Below, one piece after another: positions 13,610 to 28,000 of a DNA stretch of 64,000 nucleotides (position 1 is its first letter; each line of letters opens with the position of its first letter). The position numbers and the translations under genes are program-made. The notes beneath the pieces are model-generated. The model made no database searches, was not told the origin of the DNA, and saw only the letters and a program-made list of their open reading frames with translations. Source of the stretch: Uloborus plumipes (taxonomy: Eukaryota > Arthropoda > Arachnida > Araneae > Uloboridae); assembly GCA_038373865.1 (NCBI GenBank), contig JAXGGA010002385.1, positions 59,919-123,918 of the forward strand, given 5' to 3'.

Positions 13610-14079
13610 AACAAACGCGTTACTTCCCTTGAAATTTTTATGTGACTAGCTAATTTTATGCGGCGAACTCTGTTCCGCCTTAAAGGCAATAAATAAACAA
13701 ATTTTTGAATTTATTAAGTTTTTTTATTAGAAAACACAAAAAAAAAAAAAAAATAATAATAAGTACCTACATTAATCATCCATTATTGTTTCTGTATTTA
13801 CAACCTATTGTACTGCGCTCCAGAAGCTGTCAGAACATGTGCTTTATGTCGCCCGGCGATAGAGGCTCAAAAAAGGCTTAGTTAAAAAGATAATTTTTTT
13901 CGAACTGCTTATCAGCTGACTGTTCCATTCATAAATCCATCCAACAAACTTTTGTATATATAATAGTAGTAAGAAGAACAGCCACTTAAATGCAGTCCAG
14001 GAGCTATCCCACCTAGCACTTTCAACCTCTCAAGCCTCAGAGGCGTAAAAACTCTTTCAAGGGAAGTAACGCGTTTGTT
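13610..14079 (-). mobile_element. Helitron-like element (minus) inside a 25-bp perfect inverted repeat
   Basis: The body (about 13646-14057) is the inverted copy of 14662-15061. On the minus strand its 3' end reads AGAGTTCGCC... then CTAG|T at 13649-13645, the CTRR|T ending typical of Helitrons. The body is bracketed by a perfect 25-bp inverted repeat (13610-13634 against 14055-14079, centred on ACGCGT-containing arms). Without the insert the site would be a hairpin with a loop of about 11 bp. There is no coding capacity, so it is non-autonomous. Assignment to Helitrons rests on the terminus only. Confidence 0.6.
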
Positions 14080-14134
14080 TATAATTTACTTCACAAAAAA
14101 GTCAAATAACACTCAACGCACCGCTAACTTACAA

Positions 14135-14640
14135 CCTGTTTACTGCGCTCCGGACGCTGCCAGAAAGCGTGCTTTATGTCGCTCAGCCATAGAGGTGTCA
14201 AAAAAGGCTTAGCCAAGAATACAGAAAAGCTTGCAGCTAAATAGGTAATTTGCAATAAAAAATATATTGCGGTCCTAAATTGAGATAAAAACTATATATT
14301 ATTACGACGATATTTTTATATATTAAGATAAGAAAGATTATTACTTGTTTACTGCGCTTCAGAAGCTGGCAGAACGTATGCTTTATGTCGCTCAGCCATG
14401 TAGGTGTCAACAAAGGCTTAGTAAAAAGGCTTAGCCAAGAGCACAGAAAAGCTGGTAGCTAAATACATAATTTGCAATACAAAATATATTGCGGTTCTAA
14501 ATTGAGATAAAAACTATCCTATCATTTAAGTTGGACCAAACTGAAACTGCGTGCAAAATTTGGTTAAAATCGGTTCAGTAGCTGAGGAGTCCATTGGCCA
14601 CAAACACAGGGACATGTAATTTTTATATATTAAGATAAGC
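14135..14640 (+). repeat. Two tandem retroelement-like tails
   Basis: Copies start at about 14141 and 14345 with the same GTTTACTGCGCTYC box that occurs inside the flanking Helitron-like copies. Both end in TTTTTATATATTAAGATAAG. The second retains AAATTTGGTTAAAATCGGTTCAGTAG followed by a CACAAACACAGGGACAT segment. That wording is typical of the conserved 3' ends of RTE-type non-LTR retrotransposons and of chimeric repeats that use them. The first copy is a deletion derivative lacking that segment. No reverse transcriptase is present. Confidence 0.55.
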
Positions 14641-14661
14641 TGTCAGAAACGATTGTCACTT

Positions 14662-16012
<1,351 letters not shown>

Positions 16013-16060
16013 ATGAATATTAGGGTGGGTCGAAAAAAGCTTTTTCTTTCTGATCAATTT

Positions 16061-16600
16061 CTAATAGCACGGAAAACTTGCCCATGGGCATCCTAATAAC
16101 GAGAAAAATAATAAAAAAAATAATCAATTACTTTTGTAATCGCGCAAGAGCTCTAAAGTTTAGGAAAAAAGAGAAAATTCTGTAATTTTTAACGATTAAT
16201 ATTTTTTTCAAAAATATTTTTTTTAATTTCTAATAGTGCGGAAAACTTGCGCATGGGCATTATAATAACGGTAAAAATAATGAAAATAATATTTAATTAC
16301 TTTTGTATAAACGCAAGAGCTCTAAAGTTTAGGAAAAAAAAAAAGAAAAATCTGTAGTTTTTAGAGATGATTTTTTTTTTAATATTTTTTTTTATTTCTA
16401 ATAGTACGGAAAGCTTGTGCATGGGCTTCCTAATAACAGCAAAAATAATTTAAAAAGTAATTAATTATTTTTGAAACCCCGCAAAAAGTCTAAAATTTCG
16501 AAAAAAAAGAGAAAAATCTGTAATTTTAAAAAATATATAATCATTTTTAAAAGTATTTTTTTTATATTTAATAGTATAAAAACTACTCTAGTATGTATGG
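16061..16600. repeat. ~169 bp subterminal tandem repeats, left arm
   Basis: Units beginning CTAATAGyrCGGAAAACTTG start at 16061, 16230 and 16398, with a degenerate fourth at 16569; spacings are 169, 168 and 171 bp. Each has a conserved GCGCAAGAGCTCTAAAGTTTAG box. The mirror set lies in the right arm (about 18060-18625). Confidence 0.85.
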
Positions 16601-16816
16601 AAATTGGTTAAAAAAACTTGGGGTACATTGCCTTTCGTTTGAATTTGCGCAAAAGCCCTGAAAATCCTTATTGTTATTATTATTTTTTTTTTTTTGGAAA
16701 AAATCATATATCGCAGCTTATTGCACATTTCAGCATATTTTTTTACAGATTCTAAAATAATACTAAATCAAGTCCCACCCACATCCTACCCAATCAATCA
16801 ACCAATTTGGGTGTGC

Positions 16817-17880
16817 TTACTTACACCCTTTGAATTCTGACTTCGAATCAAATTTTTGCATCAAAGATCGTGATTTTAAGGTTGTCTTAATAAAACCCTC
16901 TCGGTTTTCATGCCCGCAAACTTTAACAGCAGCCTCTGTAACTAGTTTTACACAACTCTCCACTGACTGAGTGTGGCAGGGAAATTTCAAGTAATCAAAT
17001 TCTGGAAGGGTTTTTTCTTTCAATAGGGTTGAAATATTTTCTGTAGACATATTTGACAGAAGGGGTGGAGGTGTCAGCTTACAATTTGTCCAATCAATTA
17101 GTCAAGATAGTCAGTGGCTTCAAAGTTAATTGAAGAAAGCTTGAAAGCTCTAATGTGGCCCACTACTGGCGGCTCATTTCTGGCTTTCAGTATCTTCCTG
17201 TATAGCCTAACTCTCTCTAACGTGCTGTCTGTCATCCATTATCATCGCCAGCAGGATATTCTCTGGATGGCAGAAGAAAGAGTTTCTCTGAATGACTGGA
17301 TCGATTATTTTTTTTATGTTGTCCGGAAAATGTCTGGTTGTTTGAATGATCTTTAATACGTGCTTCGGACCATCTTTCACACTGTTGTGCACTTTAATAT
17401 TGAACCAAACAGGAGCGTAGGTCTTTACAATGTAATTTGCAAGGGTCTTCATTTCGCTTGTCGGACTTACTTGGGAAACATAAAGTCTTAACACCCTGTT
17501 TGCACAAGTTAACCATCTGGAATGGCTGAGGAGCCCAGAATTTTTAGCTGCTAATTCTGTATCGCAGCTTCCTGTGCTGACTGCTTGAACAATGTCTCTA
17601 AAAGATATTTCTAATCTTTACTGAGGTCAGTTTTATTTATTGTGACGGTAACTTCAGATTGAATAGGCACAAAATCAACAACAGGATTTTTTTTCACAGT
17701 AAGTCAGTTGCTTTCCAATTGGACCACTGAATGATGCTGGCCCAGTTGATGTCCCGTCTAAGTGCTCAAACAAATGTTTATAAGGAAGCTCATTAAAGTG
17801 TAATAAACAAATAAACCACTGCAGTGGTCACTGACACTAAACTTCAATGTTTCGTACAACATTATTTTTTTCAACCAGTG
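16817..17880 (-). pseudogene. Decayed transposase of the 16021 element
   Basis: Coding traces run on the minus strand through most of the interior. An N-terminal trace near 17826-17740 reads WFICLLHFNELPYKHLFEH, then a SFSGPIGK motif. A 95-residue open stretch covers 17494-17207. After a frameshift near 17110, a 77-residue stretch (17050-16817) contains PCHTQSVE, then CVKLVTEAA, with a VCGHENREGFIKT tail. At least one frameshift and several stops interrupt it, so no intact protein can be made. The TQSVE.xVK(L)VT motif recurs in the 43046 element, which ties the two together. I recognise the pattern from uncharacterised arthropod transposon proteins, not as a named domain. I did not see a catalytic triad. 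Confidence 0.7.
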
Positions 17881-18667
17881 TTTGTAGCTGTCCCATCACA
17901 TCCGATAACTTCTACTGCACTCAAGTCATGTGTCGAAAATGCTTTGTGGCAATATCATTGCCCGTTCCTGTGTTAGGTGTTACATGACCATAAAAAATAA
18001 CACATAAAAAATAAGTATTTTTAGGGGTTTTGCGCAAATTCAAACGAACGGCAATGTACCCCAAGTTTTTTTTAACCAATTTCTCTTACTACAAGAGTAG
18101 TTTTTATACTATTAAATATTAAAAAAAATATTTTAGAAATAATTATATTTTTTAAAAATTACAGTTTTTTCTCTTTCTTTTCGAACTTTTGGACATTTTG
18201 CGTGGTTTCATAAATAGTTAATTATTTTTTAATTATTTTTGCTATTATTAGGAAGCCCATGCACAAGTTTTCCGCATTATTAGAAATAAAACAAAAATAT
18301 TTTTTGAAAAAAAATTCATCTCTCAAAATTACAGATTTTTCTCTTTTTTTCTAAACTTTAGAGCTCTTGCGCTTAAGCAAAAGTAATTAAATATTATTTT
18401 CATTATTTTTCCCGTTATTATAATGCCCATGCGCAAGTTTTCCGCACTATTAGAAATTAAAAAAAAAAAAAAAAATTAATATTAATCGTTAAAAATTACA
18501 GAATTTTCTCTTTTTTTCTAAACTTTAGAGCTCTTGCGCGATTACAAAAGTAATTAATTATTTTTTTTATTATTTTTTCCGTTATTAGGATGCCCATGGG
18601 CAAGTTTTCCGTGCTATTAGAAATTGATCAGGAAAAAAAGCTTTTTTCGACCTACCCTAATGAATAT

Positions 18668-19640
18668 GCTATGCTTGCGATTATTATTTAAAGAAAAATA
18701 TATTATACTTATATAAAGGAAGTTAAACATAAATAAACTGCTTTGTTGTTTCGAAAAGAAATTAAAGACAAAAAGTAACTAGTTTATATAATGCGTAAAT
18801 TATTTAAGTTATCATTTTTATGTGTAATCTTCCTAATTGCCTTCTTCGCGCATTTCTTACCGGTACATAATTAACAACTTTGTAACTTTCCACTTAAAAA
18901 TACAAACTTAAACAAAGTATTTTTCTTAACACACCGGATACGAAGTCCAAATTAAATTATCGAGAAAACACAAGTTAATTATTTTCTAATATAAAATCAA
19001 TAATATTAATGCATTAGCGATGCAATAATATCCTCTTTCTAACAAAAAAAAAAAAAGACGCTGTAAGATTTCATGCATGATGCTTATATACAGTAGCGAA
19101 GCATGTATATCTGATTTAAAATTTAAGATATTATTATCTGCGAAAGCATTCGTCTAATATTATTTCCATTAAAAAAATAATAATAATGATTACATAAACG
19201 TTCTACCCGGCATCTTCCAAATACCGTTTTTGAAGATGCAGTAAGCCAAATTGCCGTAGGGGAAAGATGCCGTACACGATATTTTTGCACTAACTGCTGC
19301 ATGCAATGTAATTCGTCGAATCACATTTTCCGACGGTTCTGTGTTGTTTTCTAGATCTACGTTTCAAAGAGGATCATTGTTTTCTCTAGGTTTGTCGAAA
19401 AGCTACGGTATCTTCCCCAAATAACCTTAATAAAATGAAGGCACTAATTAGAAGACCATTATAATTTTTGGCCTTTTTTCAATTGACCACAGCAACCACG
19501 CTTTTAGCCATGGAATCCACTAGGTAGTGCAACACTTCCTTTAGTCGTTTAATGGTTCTAAAACTTACTATTTTGTTCTTAATACTAAAACGCATAATTA
19601 CTTCGCGAAAAAAAAATCACTCAAATTTGAGTCTAAATTT
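18668..19640. other. Unique AT-rich sequence
   Basis: Nothing gene-like. A somewhat GC-richer patch at about 19200-19420 contains GCATCTTCC and its inverse GGGAAAGATGCC about 60 bp apart. No further structure seen. Confidence 0.45.
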
Positions 19641-20160
19641 TGATTTTTTCTCACCCCGAATGTATGTTCAGTAGTTTTTTCGACCTGTCAGCACGTGCAT
19701 ATGTACCTACCAACATATAAGCAGCCGAAAAATCCTTTTCAACCACCGCCGAGTTAATTACGACGAGTTTTCTTGTGACGTCTGTATGTGACGCGATGTA
19801 TGTGCGTATGTATGTATGTATGTGTGTCGCATAACTCAAAAACTATATGCCGTAGAAGCTTCTAGCTTGGTATGTAGGCTCTGAGGATGGTCTAGTTAAG
19901 GCACCTCCCCTTGTGGTTGCATTCGAATGCCCCCAAAGGGGTGTTTTACCCCTTTTTGGGGTAAATCAGTGTTAATTTCAATGCAGATGAATTGGTACGA
20001 CCACTTGGCGATATATCGCCAAGCTTTTGGTCGCCAAGTGTTTGACGCCAACTTGGCGACAAATTTGGCGAAAAAATATATTTTTTGAATTCGGGTTCAA
20101 TTTGGCGCTATTGGCGATATTTTGCGAAAAATCCTCTGAATGATATTAAAATCGGCGATA
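19640..20160 (+). repeat. Interspersed repeat with (ATGT)n and TTGGCG-rich tail
   Basis: A segment with GTGACGTCTGTATGTGACGC, a (TATG)n run (19800-19822), then GTCGCATAACTCAAAAACTAT, a CACCTCCCCTT...CCCCAAAGGGG block and, at 20008-20125, many TTGGCGA/TCGCCAA words in both orientations. I recall this arrangement as a high-copy repeat in arachnid genomes; its class is uncertain to me. No ORF. Confidence 0.55.
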
Positions 20161-22217
20161 TTTAGAAAATGAATCATTGTAAAACATTTGTTTCGCATTG
20201 TTTCGTGGCAAACTATAGGTGTAAATGTTCGAATTGCTATCTTGCTCACTCCTAGCACTATTTTAACACTAAGGCATCTACAAAGAAATTTACACGTAAA
20301 AGGAAGTAGTGTGGGACCCATACCATATTTTTGTTTAATAAGCACAATATGCAAATAAATTACTATTTGAATTTTATGTTAACTTTAATTCTCCAAGCTA
20401 AAAAACGCTGCAAATTATTCAAAAATATAGCTAAAACGAAAATACAAATTTATAATATACAAAAGAAGATGCTTAATTTTTAAAGAATAGTAGTAGTAGT
20501 TAAAATATTATTCTCATAGGTTTCAAAACACATTGGCAACTGGTATGCAAGAAATTATTATTTGAATGTTTTTAAAATATTATAATAATGTGTATAATAT
20601 AATTGCAGTTACCTTTTTGCAGCGTTTAACAGTTCACAGTTACCGTAATCAACGCGGTTAAAGTATTCATTTAAACAATATTAGAAAATAAGAAATTATT
20701 TCAATTACATATAAGTGTTACTGTTTATAAACGTTAAACCTCGTTGCTGAATAGTGCTTTAAAATTCGTTTAGGTTACTTAATGCTGCTACTGCCGTACT
20801 TGCTTTAAAATTTCCAAAGTGGAAGACTTTTCGCCTTTTGACTATAAATCAGATGGGAGACCGCCTCTTCCTTAAAGTGTAAAATACACTTAGTAATACT
20901 GTATGGATTAGCTTTTCAGCTTATATTTTAATACAATAAAGGACCATATGCTTCATCAAAATGCTTTTGTTTACTTTATCAAGTCATTGTTGTCTTTGGG
21001 AGAGTAGAAATAAGAGATTTAATTAAATGTAACATTTTGAGAGTGTCAGTTGCTCTAGTTCTTCAATTTTGTATTAAGAAATTATTATTATTTTTTTTTT
21101 TTTTGAAGGGGATATTATTTTTTTGCAAAATTAGTTTTATTAAGTTCCATTAATCTGTAAAAAACCAGAAGCACTCCTGAAAATTTTATACTATATATAA
21201 AAAAGGTATTTAGTGTGCTATATTGCTGTTTGAAATTTAAATCCTTGATTTTAATAACATACTACAAAGTGTTTATTCACAAATGTGTTGGCGTTTACTG
21301 GGAGAATCCCCTGTTCTGCTTTTCATTTTCCTTCTTTTCAGTCAATCCATATTCAATATTATATTTAAGGGAACCTCTAGCTAAGGAAAACATGCTTAGC
21401 CACCTGTAAGAGAATATACCAATTTTCTTTGCTGTGCCATTTGTTGCGCAAATGATAAAGGAATTTTTGTTCAAGAAAACTGTTATAGGACCCTTTCCTT
21501 TACTATATTTTAAAGATTAGTAGGATTTTAATCTTTTTAAGAAATTCTGTCGAGTATATTTTTCCAGTGTACTGTGATTTGTGAATACTTTTGTAATTTT
21601 CAATTGTTTAACAACATTAACACATTTTTTTACTAACTCACATATAATGATTTAAATAAATATATAGTTATGTACATAGAAAATAAAAAAAAAGACTTTT
21701 ATCGAATAAAATATCCTCATAATTCGTGTTTCGGTTATAGTTTATTTCCAAGACGGGGCAAATACGTTACTCAGCTCGAACATCTGAATCAATGTCACAT
21801 TGAGAATACTTCTTCAGCAAACATCACAACACTGTTGCAAGGAACTCCGAACGAAAGAACACACAACATGTAAACATCAATTACATAAACATTGTCCATA
21901 CGTCCAAATCCAGCTGCCTTTTGTTTTCCCACCCATCCTCCAGCGATGGCAAAGAAAACAAGAAATGAAGAGTCAAGACCTTGCGAGGGAAGAACAACAT
22001 GATAATGCATAGAAAACCTTGGGGATAAAAAGCATGCAGAAAGAAACACACTGCGCTGCATCTCCGCGGATTTCTCGGAATAAGACAGGAAGGCGAACAA
22101 GCAGAGCAAAAATAACAAACAAACGTGACGAAATGCGGCTTCGCCCCAATTAAGGCCACAGTCCTCAGGCTGCCTGTAGTCACGAACTAGGCATCCAATT
22201 TACGGAAACCCCCTTTC
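20161..22217. other. Unique sequence; GC-richer island at ~21750-22200
   Basis: AT-rich until about 21740, then a more balanced stretch with overlapping short open frames on both strands (21670-21873 plus; 21795-22183 minus). None has a recognisable domain. The island ends where the 22218 tandem repeat starts. It could be an unannotated exon or regulatory DNA. Confidence 0.35.
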
Positions 22218-23160
22218 CCTTTATTTGCCTTGTTTATTGGAGGAATTGGCGGAATGTCTGCTCAGGAGCGGAGTGAGCATGGGAGGATTCCTGTGGGATT
22301 TTCACTCAGTATGCTTTACTTTAGGACATGAAAATTTCATGCAGCTCCCTCCTGCTGCAAGAATTGCTTTAGGTACGTCGCAGTGAGTAGTGTGTATGTG
22401 AATATTATGCATATCTTAATGCATTTCTCAAATCAAAACCATAGACAATGATGATTTAAACATTTTAATGAAATTGATATTGTTTTTTATTTCTAATTTT
22501 CTTTCAGCATTTAACAGAAAGTGTACAGTTAAAGGTTCAAAACTGAATTTTATTAGTTATTTTAAATTCCAGTATGCGTTTTTTAAGATATGCAAATTTC
22601 AAGCAAGTCCCAATTGCTATAAGAATTGCTTTAGACTCTCCTTAGTATTTATGTAACCATAATATGCATATTTTATGAATCGTAATACGAGTACATTTAC
22701 ATACTCATATCATGGGGAAAAAAATAATAATTAGATAAATATTCCCACCTTTATTTGCCTTGCTTATTAGAGGAATTGGCGGAATGTCTGCTCAGGAACG
22801 AAGTGAGCATGGGGGAATTTCTGTGGGATTTTCACTCAGTATGCTTTACTTTAGGACATGAAAATTTCATGCAGCTCCCTCCTGCTATAGGAAATGCTTT
22901 AGGTACGTCGTAGTCTGCAGTGTGTGTGCGTTATGCGTATCTTAATACATTTATTAAATCAAAACCATAGAAAATGATGATTGAAAAGTTTTAATGAAAT
23001 TGATACTGTTTTTCATTGCTAATTTTCTTTCAGCTGGTTTTTTATTACTTATTTTCTTCAGAACATGAATTTAATACAACTTTCTCCTTCTATAAGAGTG
23101 TCCTAAGGTATGTTTTAGTGTGTGGTGTGTATGTGAATATTATGCGTATCTTAATGTGGC
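22218..23160. repeat. Diverged tandem repeat, ~265 bp unit in a ~530 bp dimer
   Basis: 22221 onward matches 22751 onward (offset 530 bp) over about 290 bp, including GGAATTGGCGGAATGTCTGC and a CATGAAAATTTCATGCAGCTCCCTCC box. Diverged forms of that box also appear at about 22588 and 23064, so the underlying unit is about 210-267 bp and present roughly four times. Each unit ends near a TTTTCTTTCAG pyrimidine tract. Not coding. Confidence 0.75.
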
Positions 23161-24264
23161 GTAGACCATCCATTAGAAGGTCTACCTGAGAAGCACTGGC
23201 CATCTTTGGCTCTCTCCTACTTTATAACAATTGTGTCCATAGTTTTTTTTTATTTATTTATTTATTTGCTTTCAATTCAAATAGATATTATAATAAGTTT
23301 ACACATGTTAAATCATAAAAAGCAATAGTTGAATGCCCTCTAAGACGCTACTTATTGATAACTGTCGCTAAATTTGATTTTCAAATGATCATTTTGTAGT
23401 AATTATTAAATCGAAGAATTACTGAACTGAGATTCATCGCATAATTTGTCATGCCACACGTATTTCTGTGCGTAGGGCAGATTGGGGAAGGCTATAACTT
23501 TTAACTTTATTGTATACGAAATATCACATTGATATTATTTTAAATCAACTAATTTATCACCAATGTATCTACTTCAGGAAAAAATGAAAAGAAATATCTT
23601 TAAAAAAACATCTTTACTTAACAAAAAAAAAAAACATTAAATATTTGTATTTTTGCACCTTATTTTAATTTTAAGACAAGATATTAATTATATATGTATG
23701 AAATGATCTACAAATATAAATTTTTATTGATTAATACGAATATGAAATTAGTTTCAATTTATAAATAATTTTGAATTTGCATTAATGTATCCTTGAAAGA
23801 ATTATGATAATAACTCGTATTTACGAGAACGAAAACGCATCACGTTTGTCATATTATTCTCTTAAAACAACTATTTTTACATTTAACGAAAGTATATTTA
23901 TTAGTTTAAAATGTATTTAAAGTATATTCAGCATAAAATATTAAATTCCATTTTAATTAACATTATTTCTCCTGCAGTAGCAGATCTTTTCCCCACACAT
24001 GTGCAAAATACTAATTATTTTATTAATTTAAAGCAACTACAGTTTATTGTTTCATATTTTGGCTTTCACTTATGATCTAAAAGAATCTACAAATAAAAAA
24101 AATATATATTTATGAATTATGAAAACGTAGGAAAGAAGGAAAAATGGAATAAGGAGTACATAAGAGCACTTATAAATATTTTCCCAATACTTACATGGCG
24201 ATAAAGTTACTTTAGTATTTCTTACAATCATCCATAATACTTCGGAACAGCATCGGACTAACAA
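23161..24264. other. Unique AT-rich sequence with small hairpin
   Basis: A perfect 7-bp hairpin GTAGACC/GGTCTAC lies at 23161-23185. The rest is plain AT-rich DNA with no recognisable gene. Confidence 0.4.
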
Positions 24265-24560
24265 GACAATTAACCAAAGTGCCGGCGAGTAACAACAACC
24301 CAGCCTTTAAAGCGCGGAGGAGCTTTTCCAGACATGTTTAATAACGGAACAGCTAGGCCGAGAGCCGGCGATATAATTCGATTATAACGCTTCGTCTATT
24401 GGGCGATCAACAGAGCAGAAAGCATCAAAGTCTCCAAATAAATCATAGTTAAAACCCATCCAAGATTAAATCTTTGCCCGGTTTCGTTTAATATCGAACT
24501 TCTGAAGCATTTCGTTTTCCGGCCCTGCGATGTGCGATGCCATAAGACAGGACAGCTTGG
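24265..24560. other. GC-richer island, possible conserved non-coding element or exon
   Basis: About 300 bp of balanced composition (for example GCCGGCGAGTAACAACAACC and CGGCCCTGCGATGTGCGATGCC) in AT-rich surroundings, with no long open frame or repeat structure. Composition alone suggests functional non-coding sequence. This is inference. Confidence 0.25.
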
Positions 24561-24919
24561 AATTATTTTGAAAACAACATCAATTTATGGTAGCTGTTAC
24601 ACAGCAGTAATACTTTTACAAGGGCCATAGTTTTCCAAGTAAATAGAAGTGAAACGTAGATTGTTAGGACTGATGCGATCCGAATTCTGATTTCGTGCGT
24701 AAAGTTGTTTAATGGTATACTAAACTTCTCCGCATAAATGCTTTCGAATAAATAGTATTTTTCTTCTGCAGTCCTTATTTTTTGAAGCAGGTTAACAGAA
24801 TATCGCGTTTAAAACTACTAATTTTGCTTTTAAAAGTACTTCTTCAAATCTTAAGTAGAAAAGTACTAAAAAAAAAAAGACTTTGCCGACCTCAGATTAA
24901 AACTTCACTGCAGGCCGTC
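24561..24919. other. Unique AT-rich sequence
   Basis: No recognised feature between the GC-richer island and the poly-G repeat. Confidence 0.4.
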
Positions 24920-25080
24920 ATGGGGGGGGGGGGGGGCAGGGGGGGGGGTCAATTGCTCCCCTGACTTTGAGAGATCTATGCATTTACATACAAGTGGGCG
25001 AGGTTTTTTTTCTGATTTCCGATAAAATTGCATTTTTACCCTTTGCCCCCTCCCTGGAAAAACTTGAAATGACGTCCCTG
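24920..25080. repeat. Poly-G tract within a degenerate interspersed repeat
   Basis: Two runs of G (about 14 and 9-10) separated by CA at 24920-24948 are followed by CAATTGCTCCCCTGAC and CCCCCTCCCTGGAAAAACTT. A similar G run occurs at 39743-39757. These runs can form G-quadruplexes and are hard to sequence. Confidence 0.7.
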
Positions 25081-28000
25081 CTTCACTGGTCTCTTAGACC
25101 AGTAAAGTCCGTTTTAAGCATTAGAAAACTGCTGTCATCAGTTTAATGAAAGAATGCTGCTTTAAAGTTTGGACTATTGCCATTTGTAATTAAGCCGATA
25201 GTAACATATGATTGCTAACATACATTGTGCCGCCCACACCAAAAACAAAGTTCGAACGGGTTACTGACGCTTTTAAGCAATAAGGGTTTTTTTTTTGATA
25301 ATATAAAGCCTTTGCACATTAAACATGCAGTTAAAAAGTATTCTTGATGAATTTACTTTTATATTTTTTTTAAATTTACAAGCGAAAGCGCAGATTGTAT
25401 TTTAACTTTTTTAGCTCAATTATTTTTTATCGATCTGTATTTTTTTTCTTTTTTTTCTTTTGAATTTTGATTATATTCTTCCGAGTGAAAAGATATACTT
25501 TTCAATCGTGGTCCGAACATGTGGCATGAAATATTCATTAATGACATTCAACAGACAAGAAAAGATAGCTCTTAGAAAAGTATTTGACAAAACATATTAT
25601 AATTGGAAGAGAAAACAAACACTATTTGTTAACAAATGCTATTTTGTAAACAAACTGTTTTTTTTTAAAGATACAGTAAAATATAAAAAGCTACCAACCT
25701 TTTTTAAATATAAAGCTTCATACTCACTTGCGCACTTAGTAAGAACCAAATACATGAATGATAATTTTCACTAAACGTTGGAAAACAGCTTTTTTGTTTT
25801 AAAAATACGAGAATGAGGGGATAAAATGAGAAAGGAGTAAAGTGAAACAACAAAATATTTTCCATTTGCATAGCCATTTGGTTAAAATACTTTTACTGCG
25901 TGTTTTATCATACAATTTGATTCCTGTCAAAATAAATCATTTTCAAAATTTGTGGATCATGCCGCAAATATTTGGTGGTTCATCAAAAGTAAATTTTGTT
26001 ATTAGAAGTTGATAAAGATGTTGTAACTTACATTCCGCATATTAATTGAAATGTATGATAAGGATGATAAGGATGTTGTAACTTACATTCCACATATTAA
26101 TTGAGATTTATTGATATCAATCCCGGCTGCTTATTTAGCTAATATTAAGCATGTTTCTTTGTTAATGTGTAATGCAAAAGGTCAAGTGCACGCTGGGTAA
26201 AGTGAATGGGGCTCATGTCCTTTACAGTTTAATTTACTATTTTTTCATTCGTTGTATTTTCTTATATATTAATTTACGTATTTATTCCTTCTTGTATTGC
26301 TTCATGACACATTCATTTATTTATTCATTCGTTTAGTTACTCATTCATTTGAAACAAAAAATGTTTTTAACAACACCAACATAAACTATGCGATTTTAGA
26401 AGAAATATATTTATTTTTGTTTTTACTTTGCATGCATGGGGCAGAGCCAAGCACTTTTGTTTTGAAATTGTCCTTTTACACACATAAATGAAAAGGAAAC
26501 TTCCAATAGGGCTTTATTACTACGTATATTTTTCTTTCCTGACGCACTGTAGTTTTCGAAACGAAATTATAGTTCGTTAAATTTGAACAAAGGTAGATTA
26601 CTTTAAGTATTTTACTTTACCCCATACTCCAGTACAAGTTCAATATTAAATATTACATGACATACAATGCTAAATGCATTAAATGCTAAGAAAAGTTGTT
26701 TCTGGTTATGTTCATACAATGTCTTTTCACGACGTAGCTTTCTGTTGTTTGAGCTTAATAAAATTTGCTAAGTATAACTTAGATAAGTAAGTGAACTAAG
26801 TATAAATAATGAATGGGTTAAAGTTTTTTAGAAAAATAAAATATTTATCATATACACGTCATTTCTTTAATTGCAGTCGGAAATTGAAAATGCATACATA
26901 CGTTTCCTCCGCGTCCCTACATTTAATTAACTTCTTTTTAATATTCATTTCGTTCATATCTCATTTTACATTATTTTTATGTTTAATAAGCTAGCTTAAG
27001 ATTCCACCCTTTTATGTCTTTACATAAACTATTCAGTTAAGAATATATTTTGAATTGTAAAAACATTGCTGTTAAATTTTCACATCATATTCAAAAACGA
27101 TCCTTTGCTTGGGTGCGTTTTGTTCATTAAAAAATAGTGACCAAAAAACTTTAACCCATTTACGACAATATCCACGGCACATGAGTCGCAATTGTTGAAG
27201 ATAAAAATCACTTTTCATCAAGATTTATTTAGAATTCCAGATGCTAAAAAGTGATTGTCTAATAAATGTACCATCTACGAACAATTCAATGTGATTGTAC
27301 CAGCTATTTCTACATATGTGTCCGCAGAAGATTTGTAAAAATGTCTTTTTATGAAACTCTCTCTCTCAATTTATCCAAAAAACCGTAGTACTTCCAGTGT
27401 TCAGCATTTTGTTTTGTAGTATTTGACACAAAATGTACCTTTGGATGCGTAGTATTGATGTGCAGTTGTTTTTTTTAGTTATAATTACTTTAGTTATAGC
27501 GAAACATGGCTACTATATTTTCAATAATTTATCACCATAGCTTTTGAAGTAAGCAAGTACATTTGTAGAATTAAGAAAAACGCTGACTTCCATCTCTTCA
27601 TTTATTAAAGCTCTTGTGTAAGAGCATTTTTTATCGGCAATTGCTATAGCAAAATACTGAAAAGAACTTCAAAAATGTGCTTTTTTCTTAATTATTTGTA
27701 TTTAAAAAAGGGGTAAAGGATCAAGCGTTAGTAAAACTATACCATTTTTAAAAGAACAATACCTTTTTACTCCACTGTACCGTCTCTTGAATAGTTAATG
27801 CGTTACACAAAGCCTTAAAAACTTGAAACACCAAATTTAATAATTTTCTAAATTTCATTTGAACGCTGGAAGAAAAATTAGGTCTTGCCAGAATAGCGGA
27901 AGAAATCCAATTACATCCATCTTTTTCCAGATCGATTTTTCACAAAAAACCCCCAAAAAAGCTCTCCCATACATCTAGTCTTAAATAAGTAAGTCGTAGT

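Larger units (their letters stand above)
16021..18659. mobile_element. Long-TIR DNA transposon with exact 8-bp target duplication, 2639 bp
   Basis: ATGAATAT flanks both ends exactly (16013-16020 and 18660-18667). The element starts TAGGGTGGGTCGAAAAAAGC, and its right end is the inverted counterpart. The arms align for about 660 bp (16021 to ~16680, ~18000 to 18659) and contain ~169 bp subterminal direct repeats. An 8-bp duplication with TAGGG ends fits hAT-like elements (the site also fits nTnnnnAn) but would also fit P-like elements. The interior carries a broken transposase on the minus strand. A close relative lies at 43046-45710. Confidence 0.93.

Noticed and set aside
25460..25774. 104-codon open frame
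   Set aside because: Lys/Phe/Tyr-rich composition expected of AT-rich DNA, no known motif, no acceptor or promoter context. Length is compatible with chance.
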